A DNA stretch of 64,000 nt from Clostridia bacterium (GTDB lineage Bacteria; Bacillota; Clostridia; Acetivibrionales; DSM-27016). The stretch lies in the NCBI GenBank assembly GCA_026414765.1, contig JAOAIJ010000043.1:62001-126000 (forward strand), written 5' to 3'. The position numbers were made by a program, and so were the translations under genes. Position 1 is the first letter of the stretch; each line of letters opens with the position of its first letter. Below, in pieces: positions 16,482 to 24,447 of this stretch. The notes beneath the pieces are model-generated. The model did not search any database, was not told the origin of the DNA, and was given only the letters and a program-made list of their open reading frames with translations.

Positions 16482-17600
16482 ATGAAAAACTATTATGAAA
16501 TGAGTTATAAGGAAATTGGCATAGAGTTTGGACGTGAATTGCGTAAACCAGTTAAGTATACTGATCATGAAAACCATTTCAGAGAGTTGTGGCAACGATG
16601 CAGAGACTTTGGCATATTTCAGACTACTGCGGAAATATTTCAAAACCCTGACAAGGTCAGCTGCATTATGGACTTGATGTATGGAATAGGAGCCGGCTTG
16701 GAAATGATGAGTATAATGTTTTCTGTTAATGTTCATCTTTGGGCCTTCATCGATCCGGTACAACATTTTGCAGTTCCCGAATTAAAGGATCCCATACTAA
16801 AAAGCTTTTGTAACGGCGCCAAAATCGGTGGACATGCAATTTCGGAAAACCTTGCAGGTTCTGATGTGTTCAGCTTGGAAACAACCTACGAAGAAACCGG
16901 TGACGGATACATTCTCAATGGTTCCAAGAACTATGTAACAAATGCTCCATATGCGGATACATATCTCATATATGCCAGGAAAAAAGGTACTAAAGGATTC
17001 AGATCCATTAGTTGCTTTATTGTCGAAAAAGATACTCCGGGATTTTGTGTAGGTGAAGCAATCAATAAAATGGGCATGCACCTATCGCCTATGGCATCTC
17101 TCTATATGAATAACTGTTTCGTAGAGAAACAATATCTTCTTGGCCAGAAAGGACAGGGAATGGCGGTATTTAATTACACAATGTCCATGGAACGCCCGCT
17201 TTTGTTAGCTTTCCAAGTTGGTATCATGGAAGCACAGTTAACAAAAAATGTTGATTTCTGTAAACAGCGCAAGCAGGGGGGGCGGTCAATAATTGAAAAT
17301 CAGTCAATTTCAAACAGGATTGCCGACATGACTGTAAGGTTTGAAGCTAGTAAATTACTTTTGAAGGAAATTGCTGATCAAATTAAAGACAAGAAAAACA
17401 CCTATTATATGTCATCTGTTGCCAAGCTGTTTATTAGTGAGAGCCTAGTTGCTAATTCCCTGGACTCTATGAGAAATATGGGAACATTGGGATATATGAC
17501 GGAATATCAAAATGAGCAGCAGCTAAGAGATAGTTTGGGTAGCTTATTTTATTCAGGTACTTCAGATATCCAGAGAAATATTATTTCGAGCATGATATGA
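16482..17600 (+). CDS. Acyl-CoA-dehydrogenase-family flavoenzyme, prolyl-ACP-dehydrogenase-like
   Basis: 372 residues, usual length for the family. Seen are HAISENLAGSDVFSLETT, the flavin-contact segment NGSKNYVTNAPYAD, and the C-terminal YSGTSDIQRNII. The common catalytic Glu of YEGTS is Ser358 here, but a Glu is present at the isovaleryl-CoA-dehydrogenase-type position (Glu237 in SMERPLLLA). It is followed by a probable prolyl-AMP ligase and two ETF subunits, the layout expected for oxidation of a carrier-bound amino acid to a pyrroline or pyrrole as in pyoluteorin, prodiginine or anatoxin pathways. A general acyl-ACP desaturase is the alternative. Confidence 0.75.
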   Translation: MKNYYEMSYKEIGIEFGRELRKPVKYTDHENHFRELWQRCRDFGIFQTTAEIFQNPDKVSCIMDLMYGIGAGLEMMSIMFSVNVHLWAFIDPVQHFAVPELKDPILKSFCNGAKIGGHAISENLAGSDVFSLETTYEETGDGYILNGSKNYVTNAPYADTYLIYARKKGTKGFRSISCFIVEKDTPGFCVGEAINKMGMHLSPMASLYMNNCFVEKQYLLGQKGQGMAVFNYTMSMERPLLLAFQVGIMEAQLTKNVDFCKQRKQGGRSIIENQSISNRIADMTVRFEASKLLLKEIADQIKDKKNTYYMSSVAKLFISESLVANSLDSMRNMGTLGYMTEYQNEQQLRDSLGSLFYSGTSDIQRNIISSMI

Positions 17601-17610
17601 GGTGATAAAG

Positions 17611-19050
17611 ATGCTTTTTTCTTTTCTGGAAGACAGTGCAAAAAAATATCCCGATAAAATTGTTACAGAGGACAAAAACGGGCAAATCTGCTATAAAGAC
17701 TTATATAAAACCAGTCTGTCATTAGGTGCTCATATTACTGCTGTTGCTGAAAATGATTGTCAGGTCATCGGAATATTGATGGATAAATCAATTGATTTTC
17801 TGATAGCTGTATTCGGAATTCTATCAGTAGGCAAAGCATATGTTCCGCTGGACGAAGGTCTTCCTTCCGAGCGCCTGGAGTATATCGTAAAAGATGCTGG
17901 CATTAAGTGTATTATTACCGATCAGAAGAATTATGACTTATCTGTTGGCTTGTGCAGCAAACAGATTCTGTTAGACAGGCGCGCTATATCAACTGAAGAT
18001 ATTTCCAGACGGTTCAAAGCATCTCCCGAGTCTATCGCATACATACTTTACACTTCGGGCTCAACGGGCAGACCAAAAGGAATTATCCATACCCAGCACA
18101 GTGCGATAGCTTTTATTTCATGGGCTGCACAATATTTTAAGGTCAGAGAAACAGATGTATTATCTTCACATGCACCTTTTCATTTCGACCTTTCCATTTT
18201 CGATATTTTTGCATCGGTATACGCAGGTGCCAAACTATGTTTGCTGCCAAAATCTATTTCCTGTTTTCCATCTTCACTTATAAAGTATATTGTCTCAAAG
18301 AAAATAACCATCTGGTATTCTGTACCGTATATCATTGTTAATATGTTTTCTGATGTACATATTGATGAATATGAAATTAACGATTTAAGAACTATCATAT
18401 ATGCAGGGGAATCCATGTCTATTGAAAATGCAAAAAAAATAAAAGACCGGCTTCCTCAGGCTAATCTATACAACTTATATGGACCAACGGAAACAAATGT
18501 CATCACATACTATAATGTAGATAATCAGACATGGAACCGGCAAGACAGGCAGATTCCAATTGGTTATAGTTGCCCGTATGCAAACATCAAGGTGATGGAT
18601 GAAGACGGTAATGAGGTAAACGCCGGTGAATCGGGTGAGCTATGCGTAATAAGTGATTCACTTATGGCGGGATATGTAGGCGCTGACAAGCTTGAGAGAA
18701 CAAATCAGTACTACCGCACCGGAGATATTGTTCATATTGATGAAAATGGTTTATTAATATTCCATGGGCGGAAAGACCATATGGCGAAGGTCAACGGGTT
18801 CAGAGTGGAATTGGGAGATATTGAAAATAATATAAGAGGGTACCCGGACGTAATAGATTGCTATGCCAAAATAGGTAGAAGTCAAAAACGCGATCAAATA
18901 ATAGTTACAATAGAAGCTGATCCAAATCTTTGTGTAGATTCACTTGTAAATTATTTAAAGAAATGCTTGCCTGAGTATATGTTGCCGGATGAATATATAC
19001 TTTGTGACAAGTTTGAGAGAAATTCACGAGGAAAAATTGTTAGGAAGTGA
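17611..19050 (+). CDS. Stand-alone amino acid adenylation enzyme, probable prolyl-AMP ligase
   Basis: 479 residues from ATG 17611 after AGGTGAT. Core motifs: ILYTSGSTGRPKG (A3), FHFDLSIFDIF (A4), NLYGPTETN (A5), YRTGDIV (A7), GRKDHMAKVNGFRVELGDIE (A8) and NSRGKIVRK with the A10 Lys. Aligning by eye to GrsA gives a binding-pocket code close to D-L-F-Y-I-A-L-V-I-K. From memory, stand-alone proline-activating enzymes such as PltF have D-L-L-Y-L-A-L-V-C-K, a strong resemblance. No carrier domain is attached, so it must load one of the freestanding carriers. The flavoenzyme gene before it supports proline as substrate. Confidence 0.72.
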   Translation: MLFSFLEDSAKKYPDKIVTEDKNGQICYKDLYKTSLSLGAHITAVAENDCQVIGILMDKSIDFLIAVFGILSVGKAYVPLDEGLPSERLEYIVKDAGIKCIITDQKNYDLSVGLCSKQILLDRRAISTEDISRRFKASPESIAYILYTSGSTGRPKGIIHTQHSAIAFISWAAQYFKVRETDVLSSHAPFHFDLSIFDIFASVYAGAKLCLLPKSISCFPSSLIKYIVSKKITIWYSVPYIIVNMFSDVHIDEYEINDLRTIIYAGESMSIENAKKIKDRLPQANLYNLYGPTETNVITYYNVDNQTWNRQDRQIPIGYSCPYANIKVMDEDGNEVNAGESGELCVISDSLMAGYVGADKLERTNQYYRTGDIVHIDENGLLIFHGRKDHMAKVNGFRVELGDIENNIRGYPDVIDCYAKIGRSQKRDQIIVTIEADPNLCVDSLVNYLKKCLPEYMLPDEYILCDKFERNSRGKIVRK

Positions 19051-19058
19051 TGTCACGA

Positions 19059-19823
19059 ATGAACATAATCGTTTGTATGAAATATATAAGATCCATACCT
19101 GACTATATGGAATCACGGCTTCCATTTAGTCCAAATGACCGCAATGCTTTGGGAATGGCAGTAACTCTAAAAATGCGGAATAAGAACTCAAAATTGATAG
19201 TCTTAAGTATGAGCCCAGCCAATGCAATAGTCTCTATGCAGGATCTGTATAGCTATGGTGTGGATTCTGTGTATTTAGTCAGCGACAAGGCATATGCGGA
19301 ATCTGATACACTGGCTACTACTTTTGTTTTATCAACAGCAATAAAACAAATAATGAAATCGATTAATATAGACTTGATACTGTGTGGCGATAAGTCTATT
19401 GATAGTAATACCGGGCAAGTAGCAGCCGGGCTTGCATACAGATTAAGCGCACGGTACTGTAACTGCCTGCAAAGTGTAGAATTAATCGATAACAAATTTG
19501 AATTCATAACTGAGCGGTACAAACTGAAGAATTACGATGGTCTTGTAGTGGCTGATGTAAATAGAGAATGGGAATTGCCATTTCCTTCAATACATAATGT
19601 GCTGAATGCCAGGGAAAAGAAGGTTATTTGCTGGTCTAATGAGCACTTAATGATAGATTTGAACAAGGTAGGATTATCTGGATCTCCGACTAAGATTATA
19701 AAAGTACAAAAGGTTCATGCTCAAGTACCTAATGACCTTATTCAAGAGAATATCAACCAAGCTAAATCATTTTTGAAGCGGATAATCAGCGCAGGGGGGA
19801 GGCTGGATGATGTTCAAGAGTAA
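19059..19823 (+). CDS. etfB: Electron transfer flavoprotein beta subunit
   Basis: 254 residues. MNIIVCMKYI is the typical EtfB N-terminus, so I start at ATG 19059 rather than ATG 19050, which overlaps the preceding stop. Also seen: LPFSPNDRNALGMAVTLK, LILCGDKSIDSNTGQVAAGLAYRL and the C-terminal LNAREK region. It carries electrons from the flavoenzyme at 16482. Its location inside the cluster argues for a dedicated, not housekeeping, ETF. GAAG is the only nearby ribosome site. Confidence 0.85.
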   Translation: MNIIVCMKYIRSIPDYMESRLPFSPNDRNALGMAVTLKMRNKNSKLIVLSMSPANAIVSMQDLYSYGVDSVYLVSDKAYAESDTLATTFVLSTAIKQIMKSINIDLILCGDKSIDSNTGQVAAGLAYRLSARYCNCLQSVELIDNKFEFITERYKLKNYDGLVVADVNREWELPFPSIHNVLNAREKKVICWSNEHLMIDLNKVGLSGSPTKIIKVQKVHAQVPNDLIQENINQAKSFLKRIISAGGRLDDVQE

Positions 19824-20835
19824 AGTGTGGGCATACTGCAACTTTTCAAATGATGCTGAACGTGACAGATCTTTATCAACGCTATATAAATTGCAGGAGG
19901 TCATTAAGGATAACAGATTTATCCTGGAAGTAATATCGCTTGGAGCGGAACGGTGTGCCCAAGATATTCCGCTACAGCATTTGCAGGCTTTAAATGTATC
20001 CCGAATATACTGTGCAACCAATAGCATGCTTAATGGTATTAACAATTATTTTGCATATATTGAAGCAATGCAGCTTTTGCTTAATAAATATACCCCACAA
20101 TACTTGATTTTTAGCGGCTCTCAACATAATCGGATAGTAGCAGCACAATTAGCTACCGCAATGGAAGCAGGATTAACTGCAGAGTGTTCTCAATATTATG
20201 TGAATACGGATCACCAAATAGTACAAATAAGACCTACGTTTGAGGGAAATACATATGCCCACATCATATCAAAAAGCGAAATAAAAATGTCAACTACACT
20301 GCCAACACCCTATCAAGGAATATCAATATCGAAAAATATTGGGAAAATTCCGGAAATTGAAATAATAGAACTGTCATTAACAACGTCAAATCAAGGTATC
20401 TACATTAATAGTGCTCCTATCTTAAACACTCCTGACACCAAAAAATTAGATAAGTTCGATGTGATATTCGCTGCTGGTATGGGTTTAGGCTCTAAGGAGA
20501 ATGTAAGTAAGCTCAGAAAGCTGGCCCAAAAACATAATGCCGGATTTGGAGCTTCCAGACCTGTAGTAGAGATGGGATGGGCCGAACGGTCCGACCTTAT
20601 TGGCATGTCAGGAGCATGTGTATCGCCTGAGCTATATATTGCTTTTGGCATATCAGGTTCATTACAACACATGGAAGGAATGAGAAATACAGCAAAGATC
20701 ATTTCAATTAACACAGATAGAAACGCTCCACTGCATCAAATATGTTATTCAGTCATTTTAGCAGATGCTGAGGATATGCTTGATTATTTACTATATGGAG
20801 GGGAATCTTATGAATCAGAACGAATCAGTACTTAA
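19807..20835 (+). CDS. etfA: Electron transfer flavoprotein alpha subunit
   Basis: 342 residues; ATG 19810 is an equally possible start after the GGGGGGAGG site. The C-terminal FAD-binding domain is clear: FAAGMGLGSKENV, FGASRPVVEMGW, IGMSGACVSPELYIAFGISGS and QHMEGM. It overlaps the end of the beta subunit gene by 17 bases. Together they would reoxidise the acyl-/prolyl-ACP dehydrogenase and pass electrons to an unidentified acceptor, possibly a ferredoxin-linked or quinone reductase elsewhere. Confidence 0.88.
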   Translation: MMFKSKVWAYCNFSNDAERDRSLSTLYKLQEVIKDNRFILEVISLGAERCAQDIPLQHLQALNVSRIYCATNSMLNGINNYFAYIEAMQLLLNKYTPQYLIFSGSQHNRIVAAQLATAMEAGLTAECSQYYVNTDHQIVQIRPTFEGNTYAHIISKSEIKMSTTLPTPYQGISISKNIGKIPEIEIIELSLTTSNQGIYINSAPILNTPDTKKLDKFDVIFAAGMGLGSKENVSKLRKLAQKHNAGFGASRPVVEMGWAERSDLIGMSGACVSPELYIAFGISGSLQHMEGMRNTAKIISINTDRNAPLHQICYSVILADAEDMLDYLLYGGESYESERIST

Positions 20836-21469
20836 AGGATATCAAGATCCGGATGATTATGATGAATTTCTTTCTGCAAAATCATTGAAGGCAAAGCTTT
20901 TATGCAGAATTGCATGGGGGTTCAAAGACTTTTCACATGCTTCTGACTTACTGAATGGATTGTCAGATGATTTTGATGGCAGCCTTTTGGACGTTCCTGC
21001 AGGAAGCGGTTTATTTACATGGAAGAAGTATTCGCGCCTTAAAAAAGCGAAAATAACATGCGTAGACTATTCACCATATATGTTGGAAAAGGCGTCAAGG
21101 GTCTTTAAAGAAGCTTCAATAAATAATGTGGAGTTTGTACAAGGTGATGTAGGAAACATGCAATTTGAAGACGAATCATTTGACATTGTTCTTTCTATGA
21201 ATGGATTTCATGTATTTCCTGATAAAGATGTGGCATTTAATGAAATTCTAAGAGTGCTTAAGCAGGGTGGCCTTTTTATTGGTTGTTCTTATGTGCGAGA
21301 AGTTAGAAAAGTTACAGATAAGTTTGTTGATGGTTTTTTTGTCCCACGATGTCTGTTTACTCCGCCATTCCAAACAAAGCAAGAATTTTATGATATGTTA
21401 GCTAAAAATTATTCGAAAGTTGAGTTCGAAACGGTTGGTGCAGTTGCTTGTTATCATTGTGTAAAATAG
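20810..21469 (+). CDS. SAM-dependent methyltransferase (class I)
   Basis: 219 residues from ATG 20810, which follows GGAGGGG and overlaps the ETF alpha gene by 26 bases. Motif I is LLDVPAGSGLFTWKK, then ITCVDYSPYMLEKA and FVQGDVGNMQFEDESFDIVLSMNGFHVFPD, all typical of UbiE/Methyltransf_11 enzymes. This is the second discrete methyltransferase of the row. Substrate unknown. Confidence 0.82.
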   Translation: MNQNESVLKGYQDPDDYDEFLSAKSLKAKLLCRIAWGFKDFSHASDLLNGLSDDFDGSLLDVPAGSGLFTWKKYSRLKKAKITCVDYSPYMLEKASRVFKEASINNVEFVQGDVGNMQFEDESFDIVLSMNGFHVFPDKDVAFNEILRVLKQGGLFIGCSYVREVRKVTDKFVDGFFVPRCLFTPPFQTKQEFYDMLAKNYSKVEFETVGAVACYHCVK

Positions 21470-21524
21470 TTTTGTTTGCACTATATTGTGTATAAAACTT
21501 AATAATCCTAGGAGCAGATTTTAT

Positions 21525-22166
21525 ATGAAAGCTGTCATTCAAGATTTTCTGTTATCTCATAATGTAAATATAGTCAGATTCGTTAATATTGAAGGAATGG
21601 ACAAAGTCCAATCGAGAGGATATAAAAGGGCTATTTGGTTTGCGATACCTATGTCAAAAGAATATATCAGGAGATTTAATAATTATCAATGTGAAGATGC
21701 AGAGGAATTTAGGAAACTTGAAAAAGAAACGGATGCAATTGCAGATTTGCTTGCTGAACATATTGAGAAAAAAGGATACTCTGCTTGTTCTCAATCAGAA
21801 GAAAGCAATACTGATAATGGTGCTTATATGGAAAACACTATGGTTTCATTGTTACCACACAAAACAATTGCGCTTTTAAGCGGGATTGGATGGATAGGAA
21901 AGAATAATCTTTTAGTTACCAGAGATTATGGATGTGCCTTAAGTACTTGTACAGTATTAACTAATGCACCAATCAATATCAGTTCTGAGAAAACTCAAAT
22001 CCATGATAATCTTTGTGGTGGCTGCACTAAATGCCAGGAATTTTGCAATTGCTTTACAGGGAGAGCATGGAATACAGATATGTCCAGGGAAGAAATAATG
22101 AATGTTTATGATTGTGCAAGATGCTTAAAATGCCTTATGTTTTGTCCCTGGACAAAAAAGCATTAA
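21525..22166 (+). CDS. QueG-like double [4Fe-4S] cluster protein
   Basis: 213 residues from ATG 21525, about 10 bases after GGAG. The segment HKTIALLSGIGWIGKNNLLVT followed by YGCALSTCTVLTNAPI resembles the epoxyqueuosine reductase core, and the C-terminus has two Cys-rich sites: CGGCTKCQEFCNC and CARCLKCLMFCP. It is far shorter than QueG (about 300-380 residues), ending right after the second cluster. It may be a reductase for an intermediate or an electron carrier. Its link to queuosine is doubtful because no other queuosine gene is near. Confidence 0.65.
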   Translation: MKAVIQDFLLSHNVNIVRFVNIEGMDKVQSRGYKRAIWFAIPMSKEYIRRFNNYQCEDAEEFRKLEKETDAIADLLAEHIEKKGYSACSQSEESNTDNGAYMENTMVSLLPHKTIALLSGIGWIGKNNLLVTRDYGCALSTCTVLTNAPINISSEKTQIHDNLCGGCTKCQEFCNCFTGRAWNTDMSREEIMNVYDCARCLKCLMFCPWTKKH

Positions 22167-22295
22167 AAGCAGTCGGTAAAACACGACAGTGTGTTTGTAG
22201 ACAGCACGGATAAAAGATTGAAGGCATACAGGGGTATTGGATTTTGTTAATGCAAGTATCGCATATGCAATAAATAGGGTAAAGGATAAAAAAAT

Positions 22296-22739
22296 ATGAT
22301 GGAGTTTGAAGAAATAAAGAAGGTTCTAAAGCAGAGATTTCCCATTATTATGGTGGATCGGGTTTTAGATATGATACCAGGACAGAGAATAAAAGCTATT
22401 AAGAATATTACTGGAAATGAAATATTTTTTATGGGACATTTTCCGCAGCATTACATCCTGCCGGGTGTTTTAGTTATTGAGGCATTAGCCCAGGCAGCTT
22501 CTATAATGATTAGCAGTATTGAAAATGATGAATACAAAAAAGATGAGTTTCTGGTATTGGGTACTGTAAACGAAATGAGATTTGTAGAGCCTGTTCACCC
22601 TGGGTATACCTTGGTAATGGAGATAAATATGATTAAAGCAGTAGAAAATTATTTTATTGTAGCAGGAGAAGCAAAGATAGATGACAGGGTTGTTGCAAAG
22701 GGGAAACTTACTTTTGCAAATACGGCTATTAAAGGCTAA
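22296..22739 (+). CDS. fabZ: 3-hydroxyacyl-ACP dehydratase (FabZ-like)
   Basis: 147 residues, standard for FabZ. Hotdog-fold motif with catalytic His48 in MGHFPQHYILPG and Glu62 in VLVIEALAQ is intact, as is FPIIMVDRVLD near the N-terminus. It would dehydrate beta-hydroxyacyl-ACPs made by the ketosynthase at 6213 and the reductase at 7436, completing a discrete elongation cycle without a visible enoyl reductase. A 129-base gap without clear signals separates it from the QueG-like gene. ATG 22299 is an alternative start. Confidence 0.88.
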   Translation: MMEFEEIKKVLKQRFPIIMVDRVLDMIPGQRIKAIKNITGNEIFFMGHFPQHYILPGVLVIEALAQAASIMISSIENDEYKKDEFLVLGTVNEMRFVEPVHPGYTLVMEINMIKAVENYFIVAGEAKIDDRVVAKGKLTFANTAIKG

Positions 22740-22782
22740 TGTACAACTGAATGAAAAAAATAGTGATGGAAGGTGTTAATAA

Positions 22783-24354
22783 ATGAAACTTTTTATTGAT
22801 GGATCATCCTTAACAATCGAAGACGTTTACCAAGTTAGTGTTAATAACTTGGAAGTGGCTTTATCTGATGATGATGGATTTAGGCGGAAATTAAGCGAAA
22901 GCCGAGAATTTCTTGAGGACTACATTAAAAGGGGTTATCCCGTTTATGGAGTAACTACAGGCTTTGGTGATTCATGCCACAACCAGATAAATCACAAAAA
23001 ATCCGAAAAGCTTCAACATTCGCTTGTTAGTTTTCACGGGATAGGTTTGGGAAATAATTTTTCTCGAGAGGTTGGGAAAGCATCATTACTTGTAAGGTTG
23101 AATTCAAACATAAGGGGATACTCAGCAATTAGGCCGGTTCTTGCTGAGAAAATGTTGGAATTAATAAATCGCGATATTATACCTGTTATCCCTGAATTAG
23201 GTTCAGTCGGTGCTTCAGGAGATCTTACACCTTTAAGCTATATTGCAGCTTGTTTGATGGGAGAAAGAAAAGTATATTACAAAGGTATGATTGTTTCTAC
23301 TCAAGAAGCATTTGAAGAAGAAGGAATTAAGCCAATAAAGCTTCAGGCAAAAGAAGGACTTGCCATTATGAATGGTACAAGTGTCATGACAGCTATTTCA
23401 GCTCTGAATTGGAGAAAAGCAAAAAAACTGGCAAACATCTCAGACTTTTTGACAGGTGCAACTATTGAAGTCATAGGTGGAAATGATGTTCCATATAGAA
23501 AAAGGGTTTCAGAAATAAAAAATCATATAGGTCAAATACAGAGCGCTGAGTATATTGCAAATGTAATTTCAGACTCAAGAAGGGTGCATAGATACGAAGA
23601 ACTACTTGAGAGACTTGGAACAATCGAACATAATACCTACAAAAAAACTGAAGTGAAAATCCAGGACAGGTATTCAGTGAGATGTTCTCCACAGATTAAT
23701 GGAGTTATGAGGGATACTCTTCATTTTACAAAAGTTTTGGTAGAAAATGAAATAAACTCAAGCAATGATAACCCTCTCATAGATGTGGAAAATGAGATAA
23801 TTTATAATAGCGGGAATTTCTATGGTGGACATATCTGCGCCGCAAATGATTATCTAAGAATAGCTCTAGCCAATATTGCCGATTTGTCTGACAAGCAAGT
23901 GGAATTGTTAGTGGATGGTAAATTCAATAATCTTACAGAAAATCTCACACCAAATCTTGCAGAGAATGATGAAAATAAAGGTTTATTCCATGCCTTTAAA
24001 GCTGCGCAGATTACTGTAACTGCATTGTGTTCGGAGATTAACTTTATATCCGGGCCGGTCAGCATTCACTCAAGACCGACAGAGTCACTAAATCAAGACA
24101 AGGTATCTTTAGGAACAATTTCAGCAAGAAAATTATCAGAAGCTATTGATCTTTTGTATCTCCAATATTCTATCCATCTGTTAGCTGTAGTTCAGGCGAT
24201 GGATCTGATTGGAGTAGAGCAGTTTGGTTCAATATCAAAGAAGGTTTACCATGAAGTGAGAAAATTCTCTAAATTTGTAAATGAGGATAGAGCCCTTGAT
24301 GAAGAGGTAACATTTATTGCAAATTATCTTAAAAATTCCAATTTATTTGATTAA
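22783..24354 (+). CDS. MIO-dependent aromatic amino acid ammonia-lyase or aminomutase
   Basis: 523 residues, usual for the family. The MIO prosthetic group would form from Ala144-Ser145-Gly146 in GSVGASGDLTPLSYIAA. YGVTTGFGD and SSNDNPL are present. At the substrate-selectivity pair, where HAL has Ser-His and Tyr lyases have His-Leu, this protein has Phe84-His85, which argues against histidine and suggests phenylalanine or a related amino acid. PLSYIA is more typical of natural-product lyases and aminomutases than of histidine degradation. The product could be a cinnamate-type acid or beta-amino acid for the acyl-AMP ligase at 26223. No other hut genes are nearby. Confidence 0.82.
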   Translation: MKLFIDGSSLTIEDVYQVSVNNLEVALSDDDGFRRKLSESREFLEDYIKRGYPVYGVTTGFGDSCHNQINHKKSEKLQHSLVSFHGIGLGNNFSREVGKASLLVRLNSNIRGYSAIRPVLAEKMLELINRDIIPVIPELGSVGASGDLTPLSYIAACLMGERKVYYKGMIVSTQEAFEEEGIKPIKLQAKEGLAIMNGTSVMTAISALNWRKAKKLANISDFLTGATIEVIGGNDVPYRKRVSEIKNHIGQIQSAEYIANVISDSRRVHRYEELLERLGTIEHNTYKKTEVKIQDRYSVRCSPQINGVMRDTLHFTKVLVENEINSSNDNPLIDVENEIIYNSGNFYGGHICAANDYLRIALANIADLSDKQVELLVDGKFNNLTENLTPNLAENDENKGLFHAFKAAQITVTALCSEINFISGPVSIHSRPTESLNQDKVSLGTISARKLSEAIDLLYLQYSIHLLAVVQAMDLIGVEQFGSISKKVYHEVRKFSKFVNEDRALDEEVTFIANYLKNSNLFD

Positions 24355-24447
24355 GACTCTATTGAATAAAACTAAAAATACTTTTTCATACTTAGAAGCT
24401 CATGCTTGCCAATTAATGTATAAGTTGAAAAGTAGGGAGGAATTTAT

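Noticed and set aside
22783-24354. Histidine ammonia-lyase of histidine degradation
   Set aside because: The selectivity pair is Phe-His rather than Ser-His, PLSYIA follows the MIO site, and no hutU, hutI or hutG lies nearby.
24355-24447. Promoter before the MFS gene (TTGAAT-17-TTCATA)
   Set aside because: The -10 is too poor to support, and the gene can be read from the upstream operon.
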